Below, one piece after another: positions 52,427 through 61,494 of a stretch of 64,000 nt of DNA (position 1 is the stretch's first letter; every line of letters starts with the position of its first letter). The notes beneath the pieces were generated by a model, which was not told the DNA's origin, did no database searches, and saw only the letters and a program-made list of their open reading frames with translations. This stretch comes from Litoreibacter meonggei. GTDB taxonomy: Bacteria > Pseudomonadota > Alphaproteobacteria > Rhodobacterales > Rhodobacteraceae. Position numbers and translations under genes: made by a program. The stretch spans positions 186,001 through 250,000 of the forward strand of contig NZ_RCCE01000003.1 of NCBI RefSeq assembly GCF_003663885.1. Reading direction: 5' to 3'.

Positions 52427-53233
52427 ATGTCATTTTCCATCGCTGGTAAAACCGCCATCATCACTGGTGCCGCAAACGGGGTCGGCCTCGCTATTGCCCG
52501 CCACTTCATCGAAGAAGGCGCGAACGTCATGATGGCAGATCGCGACGAACAACATCTGCGCAGCGAGATGGGAGATATCGCAGGCGAAGAAGGCACCGCC
52601 CGCATCTTTTCTTGCGATTTGCGTGAGAAGTTATCTCAGGCCAACCTGCTTTCAGCCACCATCGACGCGTTTGACCGTGTCGACATTTTGGTAAACGCAT
52701 CGCGTCAGGTCCTTCCAACAGACCCGATGGATGACGAAGACGACTCGGTAGAGCAGTTGTTGCAGCAGAACCTCATGTCGGGCTTGCGCCTAAGCCAGTT
52801 GATCGCCAAGCGCATGATCAAGCAGGCCGAGGGCGCTGAGGAAGGCGAGATGGCAGGCTCCATCGTGAACCTATCGTCAATTGCGGCCCGCCGATCCCGA
52901 CCGGGGCTGATGGGCTATTCGATTTCTTGTGCGGCGCTTGACCAAATGACCCGCACAATGGCCATCGCGCTGGCACCCAACCGTATTCGTGTCAACGCCG
53001 TAGCTTTCGGCTCCGTCATGAGCGCTAGTTTGAAAAGTTCACTAAAAGAAACCTCCGATTTGCGCGATGACATTATCGAACACACTCCGCTAGGGCGCAT
53101 CGCCCCCGCCAACGAAGTAGCGGAGGCCGTGCAGTTCCTGTGCTCACCCGGATCAAGCTTCATCACTGGTGAAATCATAACAGTCGACGGTGGTCGTGCA
53201 CTTCTGGATCCGGTCGGAACAGCGGCGCACTAG
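52427..53233 (+). CDS. SDR family protein with catalytic lysine replaced
   Basis: A 268-residue short-chain dehydrogenase fold. The cofactor loop TGAANGVGLAIARHF (13-27) and the catalytic serine (NLSSIAARRSRPG) are present, but the Y-x3-K motif reads YSISC (TAT TCG ATT TCT TGT), so lysine is cysteine, and the NNAG motif reads NASR. C-terminal HTPLGRIAPANEVAEAVQFL and SFITGEIITVDGG are normal. It may be inactive as a standard dehydrogenase or use altered chemistry. GGAG lies ten bases before the ATG. Convergent with the next gene; the stops overlap. Confidence 0.87.
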   Translation: MSFSIAGKTAIITGAANGVGLAIARHFIEEGANVMMADRDEQHLRSEMGDIAGEEGTARIFSCDLREKLSQANLLSATIDAFDRVDILVNASRQVLPTDPMDDEDDSVEQLLQQNLMSGLRLSQLIAKRMIKQAEGAEEGEMAGSIVNLSSIAARRSRPGLMGYSISCAALDQMTRTMAIALAPNRIRVNAVAFGSVMSASLKSSLKETSDLRDDIIEHTPLGRIAPANEVAEAVQFLCSPGSSFITGEIITVDGGRALLDPVGTAAH

Positions 53234-53802
53234 CCAGCGACCGCCTCACATTGCGCCCAGAAATCGTAATTCACCCATCCAAGCAGCGGGCTTTGCGACC
53301 CCGCACCCGCGCTCTTGTAGGATACGAACTGCCAGCCCTCAAACATTGAGTAGTGGGCCAGCCCGATATTGTCGCCTGCAAGGATCAGACCAATTTGAGC
53401 GGTGTTAGTACTGGCCCCTGCGAAAACCACAATGTTAGCTCCTCGATAGTTCAGGCAACCACTTTCCAGCCCGTCATTGACCGCCACGTCCACAAGTTTG
53501 CGGCGCAGGTCCATGCGGTCCAGCTCAAGGTAAGTGGAGTTGGTGTTGATCTTGCACTCCGCCCGCGCTTCCTCCTCGCGAATGGCGGATATGGTTTTGG
53601 CGGCCCCCGCTGGCAAACTGGGAACCGCCTTGGCTGTGCAGTCGCTATTGTCGAAGACGGCTTGCCCCAAAACCGAGGAAAAGCAGTAACCCGCTTGGTT
53701 GAACAAGTGGTTGCGCGACCACCAAAGATCAGGACACGGCTCGTCTGCGAATGCAGGCCAAGGCGGCAACAATGCCAACAAGAGCAGGAAACCGCGTATC
53801 AT
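53230..53802 (-). CDS. DUF4453 / YARHG-domain exported protein
   Basis: A 190-residue protein with a signal peptide (MIRGFLLLLALLPPWPAFAD). The mature part opens with CPDLWWSRNHLFNQAGYCF and SVLGQAVFDNSDC, the YARHG pattern of small extracellular proteins, and continues with a domain common in Rhodobacteraceae (DUF4453) including GANIVVFAG and GLAHYSMFEGWQFVSYK. Four or more cysteines in the mature part suggest disulfides, in line with a periplasmic location. Function unknown. ATG at 53802 is chosen since the signal peptide starts there. Confidence 0.82.
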   Translation of the reverse strand: MIRGFLLLLALLPPWPAFADEPCPDLWWSRNHLFNQAGYCFSSVLGQAVFDNSDCTAKAVPSLPAGAAKTISAIREEEARAECKINTNSTYLELDRMDLRRKLVDVAVNDGLESGCLNYRGANIVVFAGASTNTAQIGLILAGDNIGLAHYSMFEGWQFVSYKSAGAGSQSPLLGWVNYDFWAQCEAVAG

Positions 53803-53843
53803 GGCCCAGAACACTCCCGCCTCTCGTCAGCCACTTCGCGCGC

Positions 53844-55802
53844 CTACAACGCGATGCGGAACCGGGCGAAGCCATCTGGGCCGTCACCTGCCGCTTCGAT
53901 TTTCACGCTCGTCACGTCTCCAATGTACTTGTTGGCGGCTGGTCCAGTGTCAAACAGCACCGACGTCCCCTCCATCGGGGCAAACGTCCAGTTGGCGTCG
54001 GCACGCGGGCTGACGGTGCCCTTCTCCACGATGTAGCGCACAATCACGTCGCGATTGGTGTCAGGCCCCTCGAACACGATGGTATCGCCCGTGCCGGGGA
54101 AGCTGCCCCCACCGGATGCGCGGTAGTTGTTCGTCGCGATGATGAACTCCTGTGCAGGATCAATCGGCTTACCTTCAAATGTCAGGTTCACAATGCGGTT
54201 GGCGTCCGGGTTCTGCGGCTCTCCCTTGGAGGTGAACTTGGACGGCTGGGACAGATCGATCTGGTATTCCACCCCGTCGATCACGTCGAAATTGTAGCTT
54301 GGAAATTCGGGGTTCAGCAGCACCTGATCCGGCTGTCCCGGCTCCACCTGATTGAACATGCCAGCAGAGCGTTCCAGCCAGTCCTTCACCTGCGCCCCCG
54401 TCACACGCACCGCGCGCACCGTGTTGGGGTAGAGGTACAGGTCGGCCACGTTCTTGATCGCCACCGCGCCCACGGGCACGTCGGTGAAGTATTCCGGCCC
54501 GCCGCGGCCACCGGCCTTGAAGGGCGCCGCGGCTGACAAGATCGGTAAGCCCTCGTGTTCGGTGCCTTTCAGCTGGTCTTCAATGTACCAGACCTGCGCG
54601 TTGGACACGATCTGCACAGACGGGTCATCCGCCACCAGCGCAAAATAGCTGTGCAGTGCGGCGTCGGTCTTGCCCACCGCACGGCGCACATAGGCCAGCG
54701 TTTCCTCGTGTTCCTTGGCCACTGACGCCAGAACAGCCTCGTCACTTTCCACCAATGCGGTGGTGGAGCGGTCTTCGTTGCGCTTCGAAATCGGCCGCGC
54801 CTCCGACATATGCGAGACGATCTTCCACTCGTTGCCAGACCGTTCCAGCATCAGGTCAATCACCCCAAGGTGCGACCCCCAAAACCCGCCCATCGCGGCG
54901 GGTTTGCCGTGTATAGTGCCTTTCTCGGCATCCACGCCTGCGAACTCTGCAAACTTCGGCCCCGGGAACACCAAGTGGCTGTGACCCGTCAAAATCGCAT
55001 CAATCCCGTCCACCATCGCCAGCGGCACGGATGCGTTCTCCATCCCGTCCGTGTGATCCGCCGCCCCGATGCCAGAGTGGCTCAGCGCGATAATAATATC
55101 CGCGCCCTGTTCCTTCATCACAGGCACATAGGCCTTGGCGGTGTCCACAATGTCACGCGCCTGCACGTTGCCTTCCAGATGCTTGCGGTCCCAGTTCATC
55201 ACCTGCGGCGGTACGAAGCCGATGAGACCCACCTTGATCGGATGGCTGTTGCCCTCCCCGTCGGTCACTGTCCGGTCCAGAATGACGAATGGCGGCAACA
55301 GGGTTTTGTCCTTCGTCGGCTCCGCACCCATTTCCTTGACGATGTTCGCCGACACCACGGGGAAGTCGGCCCCCGCCAGCGCCTTGGTCAGAAACTCCAG
55401 CCCGTAGTTGAACTCGTGATTGCCTAGCGTCGAGGCATCGAAGCCAACTGCATTCATCGCTTGAATTACAGGGTGCATGTCCCCCTCCTTCATGCCGCGC
55501 TCGTAAGCAATGTAGTCGCCCATCGGGTTGCCTTGCAGGAAGTCGCCATTGTCGATCAGCATGGAGTTGGTCGCCTCGGCGCGAATATCGCCAATGATCG
55601 AGGCCGTGCGCGCCAGCCCGACCGTGTCGCGCGGCTTGTCGGCGTAGTAGTCATAGGGGAAGACATGCACGTGCAGGTCGGTCGTCTCCATGATCCGCAG
55701 GTGCGCCTGATTGGCAGCCGCGCGGGCCGAAAACGGGTGCACTGCGATCAGGGCGGCAGTGCCCATCAGGAAATGGCGGCGGTCGAGTGTGAGCTTGGTC
55801 AT
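53844..55802 (-). CDS. cpdB: 2',3'-cyclic-nucleotide 2'-phosphodiesterase/3'-nucleotidase
   Basis: A 652-residue periplasmic enzyme. The N-terminal twin-arginine-type signal ([16 protein letters not shown]) is followed by the metallophosphatase domain: [45 protein letters not shown], and GHSHLVFPG. The C-terminal 5'-nucleotidase domain contains [17 protein letters not shown] and [13 protein letters not shown]. It degrades 2',3'-cyclic nucleotides from RNA decay, fitting the RNase T2 gene nearby. GGGGAGA precedes the ATG at 55802. Confidence 0.95.
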   Translation of the reverse strand: MTKLTLDRRHFLMGTAALIAVHPFSARAAANQAHLRIMETTDLHVHVFPYDYYADKPRDTVGLARTASIIGDIRAEATNSMLIDNGDFLQGNPMGDYIAYERGMKEGDMHPVIQAMNAVGFDASTLGNHEFNYGLEFLTKALAGADFPVVSANIVKEMGAEPTKDKTLLPPFVILDRTVTDGEGNSHPIKVGLIGFVPPQVMNWDRKHLEGNVQARDIVDTAKAYVPVMKEQGADIIIALSHSGIGAADHTDGMENASVPLAMVDGIDAILTGHSHLVFPGPKFAEFAGVDAEKGTIHGKPAAMGGFWGSHLGVIDLMLERSGNEWKIVSHMSEARPISKRNEDRSTTALVESDEAVLASVAKEHEETLAYVRRAVGKTDAALHSYFALVADDPSVQIVSNAQVWYIEDQLKGTEHEGLPILSAAAPFKAGGRGGPEYFTDVPVGAVAIKNVADLYLYPNTVRAVRVTGAQVKDWLERSAGMFNQVEPGQPDQVLLNPEFPSYNFDVIDGVEYQIDLSQPSKFTSKGEPQNPDANRIVNLTFEGKPIDPAQEFIIATNNYRASGGGSFPGTGDTIVFEGPDTNRDVIVRYIVEKGTVSPRADANWTFAPMEGTSVLFDTGPAANKYIGDVTSVKIEAAGDGPDGFARFRIAL

Positions 55803-55958
55803 ATCAGTCTCCCCTTGTGTGTTTCTCTGATTGAGCAACGGATTGCCTGAGTCTCACAACAGATTTCTGACACCGTCAGGGTTTTGCGCCCGATTTGGCC
55901 GCTTCTTCGGCTGTACGTCCGGTAAGATGACAAAAGACGCCCGTTGCCTAGCCCCACG

Positions 55959-55988
55959 AAAAACGCCGCCGCCCATCGGGCAGCGGCG
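55959..55988 (-). terminator. terminator after trcR
   Basis: An 11-bp stem (55964-55974 with 55978-55988, one wobble pair) and three-base loop, followed on the minus strand by TTTTTCG. Confidence 0.85.
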
Positions 55989-56013
55989 CATTCATTAACG
56001 CGGCTGAATTAAA

Positions 56014-56769
56014 TCAATCGTCGTCGTCATCGGCGCTTGGCGCATCTGGCAGGTTGAACAGGGTGTCGGCATCAACCAACAGATTGTCATCCTCTTCCTC
56101 GTCAGCCTCGTCATTGCCGGACAGCGTGAAGGTTTCGAGACCCGAAATAGCCGTGGGAAGCTCTGGCTCTGGCGCAAGACCCAGCGACTGTTCGGTCGAC
56201 ACCAGTTTGCGGCGCTCTTCGTCGGTCAGGGCGGTGCCCTCTTTCAGACGTTTGGCGTTGGCCTTTTGCACAGCGGCGTCCAACTCTGACTGCTTACACA
56301 GGCCCAAGGCAACCGGGTCAATCGGCTGGATGTTCGAAATGTTCCAGTGTGTACGTTCGCGGATCGCGTTGATCGTTGGCTTGGTCGTGCCGACCAGCTT
56401 GGACACTTGCCCATCCGACAGCTCCGGGTGAAATTTTACCAGCCACAGGATCGACGCGGGGCGGTCCTGACGCTTGGACAGTGGGGTATAGCGTGGGCCA
56501 CGACGGACTTCTTCACCCTCGGCAGCGGCGTTATACTTCAGCTTCAGACGGTACTTCTTGTCAGCTTCTGCTGCATCAATCTCGTCTTGCGTCAGTTGAT
56601 TGTTGGCAATCGGGTCAAACCCTTTCACGCCTTGCGCCACATCGCCATCGGCGATGCCTTGGACTTCCAGCTCGTGCAGGCCGCAAAAATCGGCGATCTG
56701 CATGAAGGTCAGTGTGGTGTTGTCTACGAGCCAGACGGCGGTGGCTTTCGCCATGATGGGTAGTGCCAT
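56014..56769 (-). CDS. trcR: cell cycle transcriptional regulator TrcR (DUF1013)
   Basis: A 251-residue alphaproteobacterial protein. It starts MALPIMAKATAVWLVDNTTL, the family signature, and continues TFMQIADFCGLHELEVQGIA, PRYTPLSKRQDRPASILWLV and DGQVSKLVGTTKPTINAIRE, which look like two helix-turn-helix-like segments, then an acidic C-terminal tail (EADEEEDDNL, ADDDDD). In Caulobacter the DUF1013 protein belongs to the CtrA-linked cell cycle circuit. GGAG precedes the ATG at 56769; an upstream ATG is not family-like. Confidence 0.9.
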   Translation of the reverse strand: MALPIMAKATAVWLVDNTTLTFMQIADFCGLHELEVQGIADGDVAQGVKGFDPIANNQLTQDEIDAAEADKKYRLKLKYNAAAEGEEVRRGPRYTPLSKRQDRPASILWLVKFHPELSDGQVSKLVGTTKPTINAIRERTHWNISNIQPIDPVALGLCKQSELDAAVQKANAKRLKEGTALTDEERRKLVSTEQSLGLAPEPELPTAISGLETFTLSGNDEADEEEDDNLLVDADTLFNLPDAPSADDDDD

Positions 56770-56909
56770 TTTGCTTTCTCCTAATTGCCGCATCTGCGGA
56801 CACATCTTCCCCGTCACCCGGCTTAGGGGCTGTCCCGATTGGAACAAGTTCGTGATGTTGGGGAACTTGAGGCGTATATAGGGGCGGATTGATCGTAGGG
56901 GAAGAGAAA

Positions 56910-57542
56910 ATGCGCATGATGTTACTTGGCCTGCTTATCTGGGGGTCACCTCTATGGGCCGAAGGAGAGCGTGCCGGTAAGTTTGACTACTTCGTGCTAT
57001 CCCTAAGTTGGTCACCAAATTGGTGCGCACTGGAAGGTGACGCGCGCGGGGCGGATCAATGCGACAACCGGCACGACTATGGCTGGACGCTGCACGGGCT
57101 TTGGCCTCAGAACGAGCGCGGCTGGCCATCTTATTGCCGCACCGCGGAGCGTGATCCATCCCGCGGGCAAACCAAAGCCATGACCGACATTATGGGATCA
57201 GGAGGCCTAGCGTGGCACCAATGGAAAAAACACGGGCGTTGCACGGGACTGTCAGCTTCGGATTATTTCGAGTTGTCGCGCAAAGCCTATAGTGGGATCG
57301 TACGCCCTCCGGTGTTCAGAAAGCTAACCAAACCCGTCACGCTACCTGCAAAGGTTGTGGAGGAGGCTTTTCTTGAAGCCAACCCAACGCTGTCGCCGGA
57401 GATGATTACAATCACATGTAAAAAAGACCGAATCCAAGAAGTGCGGATTTGTTTAACGAAATCTTTGTCTCCACGCCAATGTGGCAAGGATTCGCTGCGC
57501 GATTGCACACTTAGAAATGCTGCATTTGCGCCAATTCGTTAA
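56910..57542 (+). CDS. ribonuclease T2 family protein
   Basis: A 210-residue secreted RNase. A short signal peptide (MRMMLLGLLIWGSPLWAEG) is followed by DYFVLSLSWSPNWC. Both catalytic segments are intact: CAS I WTLHGLWPQ and CAS II WHQWKKHGRCTG (catalytic histidines and glutamine/lysine pattern). Even cysteine number suits periplasmic folding. It would degrade RNA to 2',3'-cyclic nucleotides, which the nearby CpdB could hydrolyse. GGGGAAGAG lies before the ATG at 56910; a TTG seven codons earlier is possible. Confidence 0.93.
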   Translation: MRMMLLGLLIWGSPLWAEGERAGKFDYFVLSLSWSPNWCALEGDARGADQCDNRHDYGWTLHGLWPQNERGWPSYCRTAERDPSRGQTKAMTDIMGSGGLAWHQWKKHGRCTGLSASDYFELSRKAYSGIVRPPVFRKLTKPVTLPAKVVEEAFLEANPTLSPEMITITCKKDRIQEVRICLTKSLSPRQCGKDSLRDCTLRNAAFAPIR

Positions 57543-57900
57543 ACAGTAGGAGCAAACCCACCAGATTGGTTATCGCTGTTGCAAGGCAAACGTGAAAAAC
57601 GATTGGCCGGTGAAAAATAATTCATCCGCCCAATTCCTTGAAAAATATATAAAATAAGGCACTTCGTGCAATGAATTGGTCAAAACCACCGCTTCAGAGC
57701 AAAATTTCCCCTTAGAATCTCCAAGCCGGGTATGTTATTCCTTACCTGTGCGGTACTTCCGGGGGGAAGGAAATATGTGTTTTTTAAAAAGCCTGATTTG
57801 GCGGAAATGCGCTTGAGTTTAGTGTAAATCCGATACGCAACATCTGGCAATTGTCACGAGTTTTATAGCCTGTACGGCTATCAAAGGGGTTAAGTGGTAC
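57543..57900 (+). other. non-coding spacer, possible small RNA or long 3' UTR
   Basis: About 360 bp without a supported reading frame, AT-richer than the flanks. It ends in a strong plus-strand terminator (57901) although the nearest plus-strand gene stopped 358 bp earlier. A small hairpin ATAGCC-TGTAC-GGCTAT lies just upstream of the terminator (about 57866-57882). Confidence 0.35.
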
Positions 57901-57932
57901 AAGCCGGGTCGCCCCCGACCCGGCTTATTTTT
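57901..57932 (+). terminator. strong Rho-independent terminator
   Basis: A perfect 11-bp G+C-rich stem (57901-57911 with 57916-57926), CCCC loop, ATTTTT tail on the plus strand only. It directly abuts the stop of the convergent quinone oxidoreductase gene. Confidence 0.9.
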
Positions 57933-58918
57933 CAAACCTTCAATACAATCTTTCCAATATGCGCCGAGCTTTCCATATGCGCATGCGCCTTCGCAGCGTC
58001 TTCCAACGCGAATTCACTGTCCATAACTGGTGCAATTCGGCCCGCTTCAATCATTGGCCAAACATTGCGCTTCAACTCTTCCGCTATCCGCGCTTTTGCG
58101 AGGTCGCTTTGCGGGCGCAGGGTCGAGCCTGTTATCGTAAGACGGCGCATCATCACTTGGGCGAAATTCAACTCGACCTTGGGGCCTTGCAGAAACGCGA
58201 TTTGCACCAACCGCCCGTCATTGGCCAGCGCCCGCACGTTACGAGGCAAATAATCCCCGCCGACCATATCAAGGATCAGGTCGGCACCGCCCTCGGCCTT
58301 TAAGACATCCACAAAGTCGACATCGCGATAGTTAATCGCCCGCTCTGCCCCCAGCTTCACACAGGCCGCACATTTCTCGTCAGAGCCAGCAGTTGTGAAA
58401 ACCCGCGCGCCCATAGTGTTGGCCAACTGTATCGCCGTCGTTCCAATGCCAGAGGAGCCGCCATGCGCCAAGAAGCGCTCGCCTGCCTTTAGGCCACCGC
58501 GCATGACGACGTTTGAGTAAACCGTAAAGAATGTCTCCGGCAGCGCCGCGGCTTGCGCCATACTCAACCCGCTTGGGACACTCAGGCAATGTGCCGCTGG
58601 CGTGCGAACGTATTCGGCGTAGCCACCGCCGGGAAGCAACGCGCAAACCTCGTCACCCACGCTCACACCAAAGACACCGCTACCAATCGCGGCGATCGTA
58701 CCAGCGCCTTCTAGACCCGGTAACGGCGATGCGCCTTCCGGCGGGTCATACATGCCAGCGCGCTGCAGCGCGTCAGGGCGGTTCACACCCGCGTAGGCCA
58801 GCTTGATCAGCACCTCGCCGTGACGTGGGCTGGGAAGCGGCATCGTTGCGGACTGCAACACGTCTGCTGAGCCGGGTTTGGTGATCTCCACCACCCGCAT
58901 AGTCTCTGGTAGCGCCAT
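57932..58918 (-). CDS. NAD(P)H-quinone oxidoreductase (zinc-free MDR family)
   Basis: A 328-residue medium-chain reductase of the PIG3/quinone oxidoreductase type. MRVVEITKPGSADVLQ opens the GroES-like domain (VNRPDALQRAGMYDPPEGAS), and the NADPH-binding motif is FLAHGGSSGIGTTAIQLANT (about 146-165). No zinc-ligand set is seen. It reduces quinones or enones with NADPH. Nine bases separate it from the upstream COQ9 gene, suggesting a common transcript with a quinone theme, though that is only suggestive. Confidence 0.93.
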   Translation of the reverse strand: MALPETMRVVEITKPGSADVLQSATMPLPSPRHGEVLIKLAYAGVNRPDALQRAGMYDPPEGASPLPGLEGAGTIAAIGSGVFGVSVGDEVCALLPGGGYAEYVRTPAAHCLSVPSGLSMAQAAALPETFFTVYSNVVMRGGLKAGERFLAHGGSSGIGTTAIQLANTMGARVFTTAGSDEKCAACVKLGAERAINYRDVDFVDVLKAEGGADLILDMVGGDYLPRNVRALANDGRLVQIAFLQGPKVELNFAQVMMRRLTITGSTLRPQSDLAKARIAEELKRNVWPMIEAGRIAPVMDSEFALEDAAKAHAHMESSAHIGKIVLKV

Positions 58919-58927
58919 GAGAGGTCC

Positions 58928-59611
58928 TTACTTAGAGTTAGTGTGGCCCGGAAGATCAGAGTCGAACCCCGATCCCGGCGCTTTGAGTTGTGACAGCAAC
59001 CAATTCGGCCCCGCCATCAGCTTGGAGGCCACAGGGTTTGCATTCACCTGCGCTTTGACCTTTTCGAACTGCATGACATTGTCGATACGCCGGTCGAGGA
59101 ACTCCCACGTTGCCGCATGATCCTCGCTATCGTCACCCAGCCAGAACAAAACTGTGGCGCCGTATACCGCCGACAAGGTCGCCCGCTTGGTGTACCAGTT
59201 GTGATCTTTGGATTGGTCGCCCAAGGCACTCCAGATCGCATCTGCGGTGCCCCATACCAGCTTCGCCCCTTCTGCCGCGTTTGTCGGCACCGCAAAGAAG
59301 GACGATCCGCGGCGCACCGCTTCCTTGTCTACGGCAGCTGCTTCCAAGCGGTAGCGCACGCCTGCTGCGATTCGGTCGCGAAAGCGCATCGCCAGCAGGT
59401 TTTCGGATTTAAGCCGCGCCACCATCTGCGCGTCGCCACGCTTGTGAAAGGCAATCGCCAGATCAAGCGGCCCACGCGGGAATAGGGATTTGGCCAGCCC
59501 CACTTCAATACCGGTGTCTTCTACCGCGGCATCAAACGTCTCTTTAGACCATCCGTCAAAGGTCACATGTGGCAGGCTTGCATCTAGGATTCGGGTCTTT
59601 GCGTCGTCCAT
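58928..59611 (-). CDS. COQ9 family protein
   Basis: A 227-residue COQ9-like protein, an accessory factor of ubiquinone synthesis that binds lipids and delivers intermediates to Coq7. Family segments: TRILDASLPHVTFDGWSKET, then GLAKSLFPRGPLDLAIAFHK, and the C-terminal DVMQFEK-like DNVMQFEKVKAQVNANPVAS. GGAG lies six bases before the ATG at 59611; an ATG 13 codons earlier lacks a site. Upstream of the quinone oxidoreductase on the same strand, divergent from rpsU. Confidence 0.92.
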   Translation of the reverse strand: MDDAKTRILDASLPHVTFDGWSKETFDAAVEDTGIEVGLAKSLFPRGPLDLAIAFHKRGDAQMVARLKSENLLAMRFRDRIAAGVRYRLEAAAVDKEAVRRGSSFFAVPTNAAEGAKLVWGTADAIWSALGDQSKDHNWYTKRATLSAVYGATVLFWLGDDSEDHAATWEFLDRRIDNVMQFEKVKAQVNANPVASKLMAGPNWLLSQLKAPGSGFDSDLPGHTNSK

Positions 59612-59722
59612 AGCGGGCTCCTTTCGGGGGCTTGCATCCTTGGTAGACAAGTTAGTGCGGCTTTGCTATATCGCCACTTCCTGCAATCTTGCAAATTTAA
59701 CCTAGGAAGGTGGTGACACCAC

Positions 59723-59929
59723 ATGCAGGTAAGCGTTCGCGACAACAACGTCGATCAGGCTCTCCGCGCACTGAAGAAGAAACTTCAGCGTGAGGGCGTT
59801 TTTCGGGAAATGAAGCTCAAGCAACATTACGAAAAGCCGTCTGAGAAGAAAGCACGCGAGAAAGCCGAAGCAATTCGCCGTTCCCGCAAGCTGGCTCGCA
59901 AAAAGCTCCAGCGCGAAAACGGCGGTTAA
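59723..59929 (+). CDS. rpsU: 30S ribosomal protein S21
   Basis: A 68-residue basic protein, [20 protein letters not shown] then [20 protein letters not shown] and a long basic helix ([12 protein letters not shown]-like end). This is the usual alphaproteobacterial S21, slightly shorter than E. coli (71). GGAAGGTGG lies upstream of the ATG. Own terminator at 59957, so a single-gene transcript. Confidence 0.97.
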   Translation: MQVSVRDNNVDQALRALKKKLQREGVFREMKLKQHYEKPSEKKAREKAEAIRRSRKLARKKLQRENGG

Positions 59930-59956
59930 GTCCGGTTTTTGAGCACGAAATAAATC

Positions 59957-59990
59957 ACCCCCGCAGCCTAGGCTACGGGGGTTTTTTTGT
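59957..59990 (+). terminator. terminator after rpsU
   Basis: A 12-bp stem with one mismatch (59957-59968 with 59971-59982) and a tail of seven T. The following 59991-60214 holds nothing I recognise. Confidence 0.93.
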
Positions 59991-60214
59991 TTTTTGGCAC
60001 CGACGAGAACCACCTACATGAGGGGTATCAGCAGATCTTGCAGCAAACACACGCCGCCCGCTCTGCTGAACATGGGTAAACTACTAAATGGGTAATCAAA
60101 CTCGCTACGCTTCCCCAGAACTTAAACACTATCGCCTACAAGACTTATATTGACGCAAGGTTAACCAAAATGCGCGTGCAAAAAGTGTGAAAAGTAGCGT
60201 GAAATCACCGAGAA

Positions 60215-60808
60215 CTACGCCCCGCCGGGAAGCTTTGCAGAGTTATCGTCAGGATCGTCGTCGTAAACCTTGCGGGTTTTAACGCCAGGGAACTTCGCGA
60301 AAGCTTCCATAGTCTTGACCGGAAAGAAGGTCACTTTGATGCTCTCGAAGCCCGGTAACCGGTTGAGAATAGCACTCGTCGACTGCGAACAAGACGCTTT
60401 GGACACCGCGCCGTAACCGGCGGCTTCCTTGAGTGCCAGCTCAGCCACTTCGGGAGAGACCCGAATTTCCTGCAAAATCGTATGGTAGGTCTCGCGGGTG
60501 TGGTAATCCACATACACATCGACCATGCGATCCGTCATACCGTAGTGAAGATCATTTCGCTCTGGGGCGTTGGGACTCCACCATGTTCCAGCGGGGTCCC
60601 AGACCACCCGTTGTGAGCCGTTGATAAGCAGGCCAGTATGCCCGCCCGCCCCGGAACGGTTGTTGATCACGGTGATCAGCGTCAGAGATGCGGGGCCATT
60701 ATGTCGATATGCTTTGGCACGAATATCCTCGTCCGGTGCCCAGACAGGTTCGGCACCACAGGCCGCCAATACGGCGACCAGCCAGAATGACAAAAACAAC
60801 CGTTTCAT
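60215..60808 (-). CDS. lipoprotein, possible permuted NlpC/P60-like hydrolase
   Basis: A 197-residue protein with a lipobox (VLAAC, lipidated cysteine 17). The rest contains GGHTGLLING (H57), VVWDPAGTWW (61-77), and SKASCSQSTSAIL (C140), with HYGMTDRMVDVYVDYHTRET between. Histidine first and cysteine later is the order of circularly permuted NlpC/P60 (YiiX/YaeF) proteins, where the two form the catalytic pair. No close family is recognised, so the enzyme function is a hypothesis. Located just downstream of the oxidase subunit gene, same strand. Confidence 0.75.
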   Translation of the reverse strand: MKRLFLSFWLVAVLAACGAEPVWAPDEDIRAKAYRHNGPASLTLITVINNRSGAGGHTGLLINGSQRVVWDPAGTWWSPNAPERNDLHYGMTDRMVDVYVDYHTRETYHTILQEIRVSPEVAELALKEAAGYGAVSKASCSQSTSAILNRLPGFESIKVTFFPVKTMEAFAKFPGVKTRKVYDDDPDDNSAKLPGGA

Positions 60809-60820
60809 GGGTGGCGCGGT

Positions 60821-60955
60821 TTATCCGTTCACCATCGCCAGAAGCACCAGAAAGATCAGGATGCCAATAACTGCATAGGTGGTGAATTTAACGAAGCCTT
60901 GAAAAGTCTTCTCGTGGTCTTCGGTATCCATCGAGCCATGTTTGTGCTCAGCCAT
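60821..60955 (-). CDS. aa3-type cytochrome c oxidase subunit IV
   Basis: A 44-residue protein: a charged, histidine-rich N-terminus (MAEHKHGSMDTEDHEKTF) and one membrane helix (YAVIGILIFLVLLAMV). This matches the bacterial aa3-oxidase subunit IV family of Rhodobacter/Paracoccus, a single-helix subunit of unknown necessity. GGAGAG lies seven bases before the ATG at 60955. No other oxidase subunits are nearby; in many roseobacters this gene is separate from ctaC/D/E. It is short enough to be missed by gene finders. Confidence 0.9.
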   Translation of the reverse strand: MAEHKHGSMDTEDHEKTFQGFVKFTTYAVIGILIFLVLLAMVNG

Positions 60956-61032
60956 TGGGTCTCTCCATTGTTGGCGTTTCAGGTGAATTAGCGGATTCTG
61001 TCGGCGCTGTCACGCGTCAGGGGGACGCGGGT

Positions 61033-61491
61033 TCAAGCTTTTTCCAAATCCTCTGCCAGCCGGAAGCCGATACGATTGGGCTCAGGCTGATCCACATGCT
61101 TGGGCAACGTCCGCAATTGCACATTTAGCTGACCAACATGTTGGATTTGCTGGGTCCGCGCACCACCGGGGTCGGAGCCGTAAAAGGTGATAATATCCGG
61201 CGCATAGAAGCCGATCCCTTCAATCCGCATCACGCCAGTATCCCCGCCAACAAAGCCCATGGCGATCTCGTGGTCGTTATCCAGCTTTTCTTCAAAATTC
61301 TTGATATACAGGATCAGGCGTTCATAAGCCCATTCGGCAGGGGATTTTTGTTCAATTGGCGTCTTGGACATCGACTCCGGAAGCGGTTCTTCTTCGGGTG
61401 TCGGGCTGCACTCACGAACATGTACGACTCCCGCGCGGCGCAAAGCAGCGGCCTCAACCAGCTCGGCAGTGGTCTCGATTTTGTCGTCCAT
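61033..61491 (-). CDS. DUF6173 family protein
   Basis: A 152-residue soluble protein of a Rhodobacteraceae family without known function. It has an acidic, proline-rich N-terminal half (SPTPEEEPLPES) and a conserved C-terminal part with SPAEWAYERLILYIKNFEEK, MGFVGGDTGVMRIEGIGFYA, PDIITFYGSDPGGARTQQIQ and HVGQLNVQL. No motif for an active site is evident. Three bases downstream of the MBL hydrolase stop, so probably one operon with it. Confidence 0.8.
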   Translation of the reverse strand: MDDKIETTAELVEAAALRRAGVVHVRECSPTPEEEPLPESMSKTPIEQKSPAEWAYERLILYIKNFEEKLDNDHEIAMGFVGGDTGVMRIEGIGFYAPDIITFYGSDPGGARTQQIQHVGQLNVQLRTLPKHVDQPEPNRIGFRLAEDLEKA

Positions 61492-61494
61492 AGG

